Source: an uncultured bacterium
GTDB lineage: Bacteria > Hydrogenedentota > Hydrogenedentia > Hydrogenedentales > CAITNO01
Direction of reading: 5' to 3'
NCBI GenBank assembly: GCA_937923585.1
Contig: CALDSM010000892.1
Coordinates: 1 to 13,801, forward strand
Length of the DNA: 13,801 nucleotides
A program made the position numbers and the translations under genes. Position 1 is the stretch's first letter. Each line of letters begins with the position of its first letter. Below are positions 6,433 to 13,217 of this stretch, in pieces. The notes beneath the pieces were generated by a model that was not told the origin of the DNA, searched no databases, and worked only from the letters and a program-made list of their open reading frames with translations.

Positions 6433-8100
6433 ATGCCGACTCCGGAAGACACCAACTGCGAACCGACGACCACTCCCCCGCTCGCGGGTACGCGGCGTGC
6501 CGTACGCCGGGCACTGCGGGCCGGATTCTATTTGGTCTTCACCGTGGTTTGGCTGGCGGTGGCGGTTGTGGCGCTGGAGACCTTTGAGCAGGGCCGCAGC
6601 TTCCTTGAGAACCGCCTCTACAAGCGGTATTTCGAGGAACAGTCCAAGAAGGTTTACCGCATGGTCCCCGAGGAGGAATTGCGGAAATCGAACACGCAAT
6701 TCAGCCCCTCCAAGAACGAAGATGTCTTCTCCCCCTCCACGGTCGCGCCCGCGCAACCGGTTACCGCTGACAAGGAAAAGGCCCGCGAGGCCTATGCGGC
6801 GCAAAGCGAGGAGAACCTCAACGTTATCCTTGCCCTGCAGAACGAGCTCTTGCTGGAATTCGACCGTTCGGGCAGGCTCCTCTCAACGCATGGCGATCCC
6901 CTGTTTGAGCGCTTTCTTGCGGAGGAGATCCGCGCAAAGGGCGACGGATTCATCTTTGAAGGATGGCAACCGGCGTATGTCGCCGTGAGAACGGCGACAG
7001 CACCCGTCACGGTGGACTGCAAACTGCCCTGTCTCGAGTTGTCGGGCATAACGATGTTTTACAAGGCCATGGTAACGCCGATAGTCTCACCCGACGGCTC
7101 GATTCAGCGCGTTCAAATGTTGCTGCGGAATGTTTCGTTCCAGTTGCCGCCGGAACAGCTTCTGACAAATCCCGGGCTGGTGCAGCCCGATTCCCCTTTC
7201 ATCATCCCCTACTTCCTGTACAAGCGAAACTGGTCGAAACCGGGCGCGATTGCCAGTTACAACAACTTCGGCTTCCGCGACCGCGACGTGGTGGTGCCCA
7301 AGCCGGCCGGCGTTGTCCGAATCGTGTGCATCGGCGGTTCCACGACCGAGGAGGGCAACTCCAACGACAAAACCTATCCCCGCCTGCTGGAGACCAAGCT
7401 GCGCACCTGGTTCGGAACGGACCGGGTGGAAGTCATCAACTGCGGGATTATAGGACTGATGTCGGACTCGGAGCGCATGCGCATGCCCGATTTCCTGGTG
7501 CTTCAGCCGGACCTGATCCTGCATTACAACGCGATTAACGACATCTACCACTTCGACTTCCCCATCTGGCAGAAGGAGATGAGCCGGCGGTTGCGGCTCA
7601 TGGCCAAGTCCAAATTCCTCCTGCGCCACTTCAACCGGCGGTTTCTTCCTTCCGATGAGAGCATCATCCGGCTGCTTCGGAAAACGTCCTTCCGCAATAT
7701 CAAGGCAATGAACTACGCAGTCCGGGAACAGGGCGCCGAGATGGCCTGCTGCAGCTTTGCCTCCCCGACGGTTTCCTGGTGGGAACTCCGAGACCGAATC
7801 TTCCTCGACATGAACATGCGCAATGTCTGGAACAGCCAGGCCCTGGATTTCGGCTCCTACCGCCACGTGCTGGCCATCTACAACCGACTGCTAAAGGAAA
7901 CCTGCGAGGGGGAAGGCATCCACTATGTGCCGGTGGCTGAGAACATGCGCGCCGGGATGGATCACTTCTTCGACGTATGCCACGTGACCCCCGTCGGCAT
8001 GGAACTGAAGGTCAACATCATCGGGGCCTATGTGAAGGATTATGTCCAGCGAAAGCTGGCGGAAACACCGCCGCAGGGTCAGGTTTCCGACGGAAGATAG
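6433..8100 (+). CDS. Membrane-anchored SGNH/GDSL-family hydrolase
   Basis: A 555-residue protein from ATG 6433 (weak GGGAA 9 bases upstream; start at 6376 would add 19 residues). A hydrophobic helix at about 30-49 after an Arg-rich stretch anchors it, with the bulk probably outside the membrane. Residues 50-280 are an uncharacterised region. From about 290 an SGNH fold follows: block I IVCIGGSTTEEG with nucleophile Ser303, a block II glycine near 338 (NCGIIG), block III AIND with Asn369, and near the C-terminus DVCH with Asp514 and His517 as the catalytic pair. Such enzymes usually remove acyl (often acetyl) esters from glycans or lipids; the substrate here is unknown. Proteins with an N-terminal anchor and SGNH domain often modify exported polysaccharide. 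A strong promoter lies just upstream, and the gene is convergent with the next (12-base gap). Confidence 0.85.
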   Translation: MPTPEDTNCEPTTTPPLAGTRRAVRRALRAGFYLVFTVVWLAVAVVALETFEQGRSFLENRLYKRYFEEQSKKVYRMVPEEELRKSNTQFSPSKNEDVFSPSTVAPAQPVTADKEKAREAYAAQSEENLNVILALQNELLLEFDRSGRLLSTHGDPLFERFLAEEIRAKGDGFIFEGWQPAYVAVRTATAPVTVDCKLPCLELSGITMFYKAMVTPIVSPDGSIQRVQMLLRNVSFQLPPEQLLTNPGLVQPDSPFIIPYFLYKRNWSKPGAIASYNNFGFRDRDVVVPKPAGVVRIVCIGGSTTEEGNSNDKTYPRLLETKLRTWFGTDRVEVINCGIIGLMSDSERMRMPDFLVLQPDLILHYNAINDIYHFDFPIWQKEMSRRLRLMAKSKFLLRHFNRRFLPSDESIIRLLRKTSFRNIKAMNYAVREQGAEMACCSFASPTVSWWELRDRIFLDMNMRNVWNSQALDFGSYRHVLAIYNRLLKETCEGEGIHYVPVAENMRAGMDHFFDVCHVTPVGMELKVNIIGAYVKDYVQRKLAETPPQGQVSDGR

Positions 8101-8112
8101 GGTAGCTGAAGC

Positions 8113-9387
8113 TTACTCCGTTCGCAGGTCGCCGAAACGGCGGCGGAGCCGCCACAGGAGCGCTGCGCTACCGCCCAAATAAAGCACATACAACACGGCG
8201 ATAACGGCGTTTGCCAGACTCCATCCCGCCAGAAGCGTGACCGCCCATCCGGAGAGAATGAGCAAGAGCTGGAAAGCCACGATTGACCTGTATGACAGCA
8301 CGTAACCGTCGGCACGCTGCATGCGGTTGTCTGCCCGATCGAGCCAAATCCATATTGCCGCGTAAACGGTGGCCACGACCAGTATTACCCCGTACCCTGC
8401 CGGTGTCGGTTGTTTCTTCATTATTTTGCAGCAGCCTTCAAACAGTCCCTTCATGACGAAGATTGTCGGCAGCCACAGCAGCATTCCGGACCGAAACAGC
8501 ATCCCGGAGAAGTTGCCGAGAGGCTGACGCTGGTCTTTACCGGGCTGATTGAACCAACAGAACGCCAGGCCAAAGGCTAACCCGCCGCCCAGACCTATGG
8601 TCATCTCCCAATTCTTCCACCAACTGATATGCAGGGCGGATCCATCGAAGGTCTGCCAGTATCCCCCTGCACTGAAGGGAATCGCAAAGCCCAGCGCCAT
8701 GGTGAGAATCATGGCCACGGCCTGAGTGTCCCGCCTGAGCGCTTCGTATGCCAGGAAGCCGGTGAGCAGTCCCACATGCGGGGCGATGGTCTGAATTGAG
8801 TCCAGCGCGCGTATACAGGTCCTGTATTCGGGCACACTGTAGACGCCTTCATCGTGGAAAGGCAGGAAGAGTTGCGGATAGGCCCGTACAAACCACGCCG
8901 CGGCCACGGCGCCTGCCGCGCCGCAGCCCAGTCGCGCCGCCCAGTCATACCAGCGCAAGGGACGCTTCGGGGCGCACCATGCCATGAAACAGCCCGTGTT
9001 TCCACCCCAGTGCAGCCCGCACAGAAAGAGCATCCCGTATCCGGTCCACACGGGGACGGGACGGCATGCTTCCGGATAGTTCAGGCAATACATTCCCTTC
9101 ACCCAACTGATGTACACGCCGTACCCCGTGAAGCCGCCCAAAGCGATTCCAAGCGTGATGGCGGGCAGCATCCATGGCCCGCCGTAGGGGCGGCGTTCGG
9201 CCCCATCACCGGATCGGGACAAACCATACCACAGCAGCGCCCAACCAAACCCGGCCAGCATGCCGCCCGTCTCACCGCCATAACCCGTTGTACCCCGGAT
9301 GGCCCAATAGAAGCCGCCCATCAGTGACATGACCGCGGCCGCCATGATGTAATCGCGCGTCACCCAATTGTCGTCTGTTGATTTCAC
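8113..9387 (-). CDS. Polytopic membrane protein, about 11-12 helices, unknown family
   Basis: A 424-residue protein from the GTG at 9387; AAGGA lies 8 bases upstream, while the longer frame from 9450 has no ribosome site and begins with a polar, unlikely extension. Hydrophobic segments lie at about 14-31, 42-56, 73-92, 115-137, 149-168, 200-216, 222-241, 263-279, 297-314, 331-349, 367-387 and 391-412. Unusual conserved-looking loops rich in Gly, Trp and Tyr are GFYWAIRGTTGYGGETGG (25-42), GGFTGYGVYISWVKG (84-98) and CGLHWGGNTGCFMAWC (123-138, three Cys). SWWKNWEMTIGLGGGLAFG (255-273) echoes the first and may reflect an internal duplication. A polar loop at 176-198 contains FHDEGVYSVPEYRT. I cannot assign a transporter or enzyme family. 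It lies 106 bases downstream of the 215-aa anchored protein on the same strand, so the two are probably one transcription unit. Confidence 0.75.
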   Translation of the reverse strand: MKSTDDNWVTRDYIMAAAVMSLMGGFYWAIRGTTGYGGETGGMLAGFGWALLWYGLSRSGDGAERRPYGGPWMLPAITLGIALGGFTGYGVYISWVKGMYCLNYPEACRPVPVWTGYGMLFLCGLHWGGNTGCFMAWCAPKRPLRWYDWAARLGCGAAGAVAAAWFVRAYPQLFLPFHDEGVYSVPEYRTCIRALDSIQTIAPHVGLLTGFLAYEALRRDTQAVAMILTMALGFAIPFSAGGYWQTFDGSALHISWWKNWEMTIGLGGGLAFGLAFCWFNQPGKDQRQPLGNFSGMLFRSGMLLWLPTIFVMKGLFEGCCKIMKKQPTPAGYGVILVVATVYAAIWIWLDRADNRMQRADGYVLSYRSIVAFQLLLILSGWAVTLLAGWSLANAVIAVLYVLYLGGSAALLWRLRRRFGDLRTE

Positions 9388-9409
9388 TTTCAGGTTCCTT
9401 GAATTGTGG

Positions 9410-9425
9410 CGATGAACGTTCGTCG
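9410..9425. promoter_or_regulatory. 16-base imperfect palindrome upstream of the polytopic membrane protein
   Basis: CGATGAACGTTCGTCG reads the same on both strands at 14 of 16 positions, with a perfect GAACGTTC core. It is 23 bases upstream of the GTG at 9387, in the gap between two co-directional minus-strand genes. It could be an operator for a dimeric regulator. Confidence 0.3.
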
Positions 9426-9493
9426 GCGGCGCCGCGCCGAAACGGATCACATGGCACGAAAAGAGCCGTCAGGGATGCCGGCGTTTCCCGTGA

Positions 9494-10141
9494 CTACTGA
9501 ACGCCCCGAAGCAACGCCTTGTACGATTCCAGCAGCAGCGTCTCAATGGCGGGCCAGTCGGCGTTGTCCCCGCCCGCATCGCGCAGCGCGGCCGCCCGGG
9601 CCCGCATCAATCCGGCTTTCTGCACATCAGCATTGTCGCGGCTGTAAATGAGTGTATAGAGACGCGCTATTTTCGCGCCCACCTGCTCGGGGGCATCTTC
9701 TCCCGGTGTTCGACGCGCCACCCACCATGCCAGTTCGGCCTGCGCCACTTCGTGCGGGTTCCAAGTTTCGCCGCAGGCGCTGCCGAGCCGGGCGTAGGAG
9801 ATTTCCAGTCTGGGCAGCACCTCCCGGTTATAGTCCCCCTTCCCTCGGGCGAAGATGCGGGTGCCTTCGGCCATGGGTTCAATCACCCGCTTGGTTGTCC
9901 ACAGGGATGCACCCATTTGCTCGCGCATCAGCCCGGCCATTTCGTATGCGAGGCTAGCCATCCTTCCGCCATAGTAGGCCTGCCACATGCGGGTTTCCGC
10001 CGCCGCCACCCGCTGCGGGTCAAAATTGCGGTTCAGCCCCAGGTTGTGGAATCCCACGTGCCATCCAAACCCACCGCCCGCAAGCAGCAGCAGTGTGGCC
10101 GCCGCAAGCAACAGCCTGACTGTCTTTCGTGTTCTTGGCAC
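9494..10141 (-). CDS. Membrane-anchored alpha-helical protein, unknown function
   Basis: A 215-residue protein. Two in-frame GTG codons compete: 10147 is only 2 bases from the AAAGGA site (10155-10150), whereas 10141 is 8 bases away and is preferred. The N-terminus is basic (PRTRKTVR) followed by a hydrophobic anchor at about 9-28; the rest is hydrophilic and outside the membrane. It appears almost wholly helical, with many Ala, Arg and Glu: RMWQAYYGGRMASLAYEMAG (51-70), EVAQAELAWWVARR (131-144), KIARLYTLIY (157-166), and a helical C-terminus ending YKALLRG. No catalytic motif was recognised. It is the first gene of a probable two-gene unit with the polytopic membrane protein and is divergent from the Ser/Thr kinase gene; an accessory subunit role is possible but not shown. 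Confidence 0.75.
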   Translation of the reverse strand: MPRTRKTVRLLLAAATLLLLAGGGFGWHVGFHNLGLNRNFDPQRVAAAETRMWQAYYGGRMASLAYEMAGLMREQMGASLWTTKRVIEPMAEGTRIFARGKGDYNREVLPRLEISYARLGSACGETWNPHEVAQAELAWWVARRTPGEDAPEQVGAKIARLYTLIYSRDNADVQKAGLMRARAAALRDAGGDNADWPAIETLLLESYKALLRGVQ

Positions 10142-10384
10142 AACCACATTCCTTTGACTGGTTCGCCCGATTTTAGGGGAAGCCGGATATCAAATGGAAC
10201 CTTGACGGCACAATCATCGAGATGTTCCCGGGGTTGTGCGAAGAATTCTGCAATGTGAGACCCGAAGTCCGGAACGGGGCTATGGACCGTTCAGATGACA
10301 AACCCGCAATGCGAAAAGATGAATGGTCTTCCCGGTTAATGTTATATAGTCAGTTCGCTTTGTAAAGGGTGTCTGAGGTTCTTC
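10142..10384. promoter_or_regulatory. Divergent intergenic region (anchored helical protein / kinase)
   Basis: These 243 bases have no supported gene. Toward the kinase, TATAGT at 10345-10350 is a possible -10 about 35 bases before the ATG, without a good -35. On the minus strand TAAAAT (10175-10170) is a possible -10 for the other gene, with only a short-spaced TTGATA upstream. GAGG at 10375-10378 is the kinase ribosome site. Confidence 0.4.
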
Positions 10385-11395
10385 ATGGAGCGTCCGCCGA
10401 CAGAGAAACGCATTGAAGAGGGCATGCTGGTTGCGGACCGGTATGAGATCCGCAGCATGATCGGCAAGGGCGGCATGGGGCAGGTGTTCAAGGCGCTGGA
10501 CCGCCAGTCGAGCACGGAAGTGGCACTCAAGACGCTGCACCCCAAATACACAGGAAACAAGCAGGCGCTGTCCCGTTTTGTGCGGGAGGTCAAACTGGCG
10601 CGCCAGCTTCACCACCCGGGGATTGTGAAGATTTTCGACGCCCGGCAATGGAACGACACCCTCTTTTACACGATGGAATATCTGGAGGGGAAAAGCCTTC
10701 GCCAATGGCTGCGCCAGGACAAGCGCCTGAGCCTGCGCGCCACGGTCCGCGTGCTGTGCCTCGTGTGCGAGGCGTTGGACCACGCCCACCGGATCACCAT
10801 CCACCGCGACCTGTCCCCGGAAAATGTCATGGTGCTGCCGGACGGTTCGATCCGGGTGCTCGACTTTGGTCTGGCCAAACTGGATGACCGGTTCAAAGGG
10901 CTTACCCGGGTTGGCTTCAACCTCGGCAAGATAGACTACATGTCCCCTGAACAGGAACAGGACGCCTCGGTGGTGGACCACCGGGCGGACCTCTATTCCC
11001 TGGGCGTGATGTTCTATGAGATGCTGTCCGGGCGGACGCCCCGCATGGTGGCCGAGGCCGTAGCGCAGGGCCAGGGGACGCCCAAGAACGTTGCGGCCGG
11101 GTGTGCCGTGCCGCAGTTGGCAAAGCTCACCGAGACCCGCCCCGACCTGCCCCCGGAAGCGGACCATTTCGCGGAGAAGGCCCTCGCAAGGAACCCTGAC
11201 GGGCGTTTTGCCAGCGCGGCCGAATTCCGAAAAGAACTGTTGAATCTGTACACGGTTTACCGTGAGCGTGTCGGCGTGGCCGCCGTGTTGGCAGCAGAGG
11301 AACAGGCCAAGGCTGAAGCCTTGGCCGAACTGGGGATGTTGGGGCGGACAAAGGTGCTTCTGCTCCGCATTTTCCGCCGCGACCGGAGGAGATAA
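10385..11395 (+). CDS. Hanks-type Ser/Thr protein kinase, soluble form
   Basis: A 336-residue eukaryote-like kinase that phosphorylates Ser/Thr of partner proteins. GAGG lies 6 bases before the ATG. The kinase domain spans about 20-290: P-loop IGKGGMGQVF (26-35), ATP-anchoring Lys49 (VALKTL), helix-C Glu68, catalytic loop HRDLSPEN (140-147, base Asp142), metal-binding DFG (160-162), activation segment ending YMSPEQ (185-190) and Asp202 in DHRADLYSLG. All core catalytic residues are present, so it should be active, but Ser144 replaces the Lys usual in HRDLKPEN; HRDxSP variants are known in some bacterial kinases. There is no PASTA, transmembrane or sensor domain; the roughly 45-residue tail is an Ala/Glu-rich helix ending LLLRIFRRDRRR, which could touch the membrane. 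The stop is one base before a small coupled frame that leads into the M2 peptidase gene, suggesting co-transcription. Confidence 0.94.
   Translation: MERPPTEKRIEEGMLVADRYEIRSMIGKGGMGQVFKALDRQSSTEVALKTLHPKYTGNKQALSRFVREVKLARQLHHPGIVKIFDARQWNDTLFYTMEYLEGKSLRQWLRQDKRLSLRATVRVLCLVCEALDHAHRITIHRDLSPENVMVLPDGSIRVLDFGLAKLDDRFKGLTRVGFNLGKIDYMSPEQEQDASVVDHRADLYSLGVMFYEMLSGRTPRMVAEAVAQGQGTPKNVAAGCAVPQLAKLTETRPDLPPEADHFAEKALARNPDGRFASAAEFRKELLNLYTVYRERVGVAAVLAAEEQAKAEALAELGMLGRTKVLLLRIFRRDRRR
11385..11390 (+). promoter_or_regulatory. Shine-Dalgarno sequence inside the kinase 3' end
   Basis: GGAGGA lies within the last codons of the kinase gene and 6 bases upstream of the ATG at 11397. It is among the best-spaced ribosome sites in the window and marks the small open frame as probably translated. 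It also encodes the kinase's terminal Arg residues, so chance remains possible. Confidence 0.55.
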
Positions 11396-11396
11396 T

Positions 11397-11483
11397 ATGA
11401 GGCGGGACAAAGCCATTGCGTGCTTGATTCCGGACGCGCGGCCTTCGTTTGTCCCGCACAACCAACACCGAGGTGCATCATGA
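11397..11483 (+). CDS. 28-residue small open frame coupling kinase to peptidase (leader peptide candidate)
   Basis: This frame begins one base after the kinase stop (TAA 11393-11395), with GGAGGA 6 bases before its ATG. It ends with TGA at 11481-11483, overlapping the peptidase ATG at 11480-11482 as ATGA. Ribosomes finishing the kinase could re-initiate here and again at the peptidase. The 28-residue product (starting MRRDKAIACLIPDARP, ending HQ-rich NQHRGAS) is basic, has a single Cys and no hydrophobic stretch long enough for a membrane helix or signal. It resembles no peptide I know. It could be a coupling or leader peptide that sets peptidase expression, a genuine micropeptide, or a chance frame; the peptidase has its own GAGGT site at 11470-11474. 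Confidence 0.45.
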   Translation: MRRDKAIACLIPDARPSFVPHNQHRGAS

Positions 11484-13165
11484 GCAAGATTCTGTTCATT
11501 TTGGCAGCAACGGTCCTTTTGCTCCCGTTATCTTCCGCCTTTGCCCAAGGGGAGACCATGGATTTCAAGACATTCCTGGAAAACTATGAAAGCCGCATGG
11601 TCCCGCTGGCGAAAGCGGCCAACCTCGCCTGGTACAACGCGGCCGTATCCGGCAAGGACGAGGACTACAAGCAGTCTGAGAAACTCAAGATCGAGATCAC
11701 CAGGATTCTCTCGGACAAGAAGGACTTTGAAACCCTGAAACGGCTCAAGGAGGCGAACGCGATCACAGACCCCGTTCTGAAGAGGGAACTTGATCTCTTG
11801 CTGGACGCCTTCAGAAGCAACCAGGCGCCTCCGGAGAAGCTGGAGGAGATCGTCAAGCTGGAAACAAAGGTGGAGCAGCGATTCTCGACCTATCGCGCGA
11901 CCGTGGGCGGCCGCACCGTCACGGACAATGAAATCGAGAAGATACTGGGAGACTCGACGGACTCTGCGCTTTTGCGCGACGCCTGGCTCGGAAGCAAGCA
12001 GGTCGGAGCGCTTGTGGAGAAAGATGTCCTGGAGCTTGCCGAAAGGAGAAACGCCATCGCCAGGGATATCGGTTTCAAAAACTATTACGAGATGTCCCTG
12101 CGGCTGGATGAACAGGACCCGGCGCACATTGAGGCGCTCTTCGAGCAGTTGGACAGCCTTACGAGGGACAAGTATCGGGAGATTAAGGACAAGGAGATAG
12201 ATCCCTTTCTTTCCGCGCGGCTAAACGTTCCCGTCAAAGACCTGATGCCCTGGCATTACCAGAACCGGTTCTTCCAGAAGGCTCCCGCCGTCTATTCCGT
12301 TGACATGGATGCATTCTACAAGGGCGCGGATGTTGTGGAGGTTGCGCGGAAGTTTTACAGGGGAATCGGAATAGAGGTGGATGGCATTCTCGCAAACAGC
12401 GACCTTTATGAGAAGCCGGGGAAGGAACAGCATGCCTTCTGCACGGACATAGACCGAAGGGGTGATGTGAGAATCCTGCTGAACGCAAAGAATGACTCCG
12501 AATGGATGGAAACGACCCTGCACGAACTGGGGCATGCCGTCTACTCGATGGGCTACGTTAAGTCAGGGCTGCCCTATGTCCTGAGGGAAGAGGCCCACAC
12601 CTTCGTAACCGAGGCGATTGCGATGATGTTCGGGCGGCTGGCGTCAAACGCCAGCTTCATGAAGACCATGCTCGGACTGCCGGAGGCCGAGGCACAGAGG
12701 ACGGCAAACAACGCCTTCAACATGGTTCGGCTTCAGGAAATCGTGTTTTCCCGCTGGTCCCAGGTGATGTACCATTTTGAAAAGGGCCTGTATGAGGACC
12801 CCAAACAGGACCTGAACGCGCTGTGGTGGGCGCTGGTGGAGAAGTACCAGATGATCAGAAAGCCCGACGGGCGAAATGAACCGGACTGGGCCGCCAAGAT
12901 CCACATCGCCACGGTGCCCTGTTACTACCACAATTACCTGCTGGGAGAGCTTCTAGCATCGCAGATTAACGCCTTCATGGTTCAGAATGTGATCAAGGGT
13001 GGCGATTTCAGAAATCCGGAGTATGCGGGTCGGCCCGAGATTGGTGACTACCTTGCCCAAAGGATATTTGTGCTTGGGAAATCCCTGCCCTGGGAGCAAC
13101 TGATCACGAAAGCCACCGGGGAGGGGCTAACCCCGAAGCACTTCGCGGACCAATTTCTGAACTAA
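11480..13165 (+). CDS. Exported M2 (ACE-like) zinc metallopeptidase / peptidyl-dipeptidase
   Basis: A 561-residue peptidase of the M2/M3 superfamily (clan MA), best matching M2, whose members remove C-terminal dipeptides. ATG 11480 follows GAGGT by 5 bases and gives a clean signal peptide (hydrophobic 4-18, SSAFA then Q23), so it is exported; an in-frame start at 11420 would bury the signal. The zinc site is HELGH (His348, Glu349, His352) with Glu378 as third ligand in REEAHTFVTEAI, spaced from the second His as in angiotensin-converting enzyme (26 here, 24 in ACE) and preceded by a matching GLPYVLRE. KIHIATVPCYYHNYLLGELL corresponds to the ACE segment with its substrate-binding His and Tyr residues. 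Length fits one ACE domain without its C-terminal anchor. It follows the kinase and small frame, and a POT peptide transporter follows 52 bases later, so it probably supplies dipeptides for uptake. Confidence 0.9.
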   Translation: MSKILFILAATVLLLPLSSAFAQGETMDFKTFLENYESRMVPLAKAANLAWYNAAVSGKDEDYKQSEKLKIEITRILSDKKDFETLKRLKEANAITDPVLKRELDLLLDAFRSNQAPPEKLEEIVKLETKVEQRFSTYRATVGGRTVTDNEIEKILGDSTDSALLRDAWLGSKQVGALVEKDVLELAERRNAIARDIGFKNYYEMSLRLDEQDPAHIEALFEQLDSLTRDKYREIKDKEIDPFLSARLNVPVKDLMPWHYQNRFFQKAPAVYSVDMDAFYKGADVVEVARKFYRGIGIEVDGILANSDLYEKPGKEQHAFCTDIDRRGDVRILLNAKNDSEWMETTLHELGHAVYSMGYVKSGLPYVLREEAHTFVTEAIAMMFGRLASNASFMKTMLGLPEAEAQRTANNAFNMVRLQEIVFSRWSQVMYHFEKGLYEDPKQDLNALWWALVEKYQMIRKPDGRNEPDWAAKIHIATVPCYYHNYLLGELLASQINAFMVQNVIKGGDFRNPEYAGRPEIGDYLAQRIFVLGKSLPWEQLITKATGEGLTPKHFADQFLN

Positions 13166-13195
13166 CCGCCCGGAGGGAAGGCGGGTTCAACCCGC
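13166..13195 (+). promoter_or_regulatory. Two mutually exclusive hairpins between peptidase and transporter
   Basis: CCGCC (13166-13170) can pair with GGCGG (13180-13184), and GCGGGT (13181-13186) can pair with ACCCGC (13190-13195). The arms share 13181-13184, so only one stem can form at a time. There is no T-tract, so this is more likely an mRNA-processing or attenuating structure than a terminator. Confidence 0.3.
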
Positions 13196-13217
13196 AGAAC
13201 GACTGAGAGGAGCAGGC

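Noticed and set aside
7087..7866. A 259-codon minus-strand open frame opposite the SGNH hydrolase
   Set aside because: The plus-strand frame carries the SGNH blocks; the antisense product lacks any motif.
8098..8115. Shared terminator between the convergent SGNH and membrane-protein genes
   Set aside because: The gap is only 12 bases and contains no usable hairpin or T-tract.
10280..11461. A 393-codon minus-strand open frame opposite the kinase gene
   Set aside because: The plus strand holds complete kinase motifs; the antisense product is His/Gln/Arg-rich with no fold signature.
11480..13165. Assignment of the peptidase to family M3 (oligoendopeptidase F / thimet type)
   Set aside because: The superfamily is shared, but the LPYVLRE...TEAI spacing after HELGH and the KIHIATVP segment match M2 better; the M3 alternative is kept only as a minor possibility.
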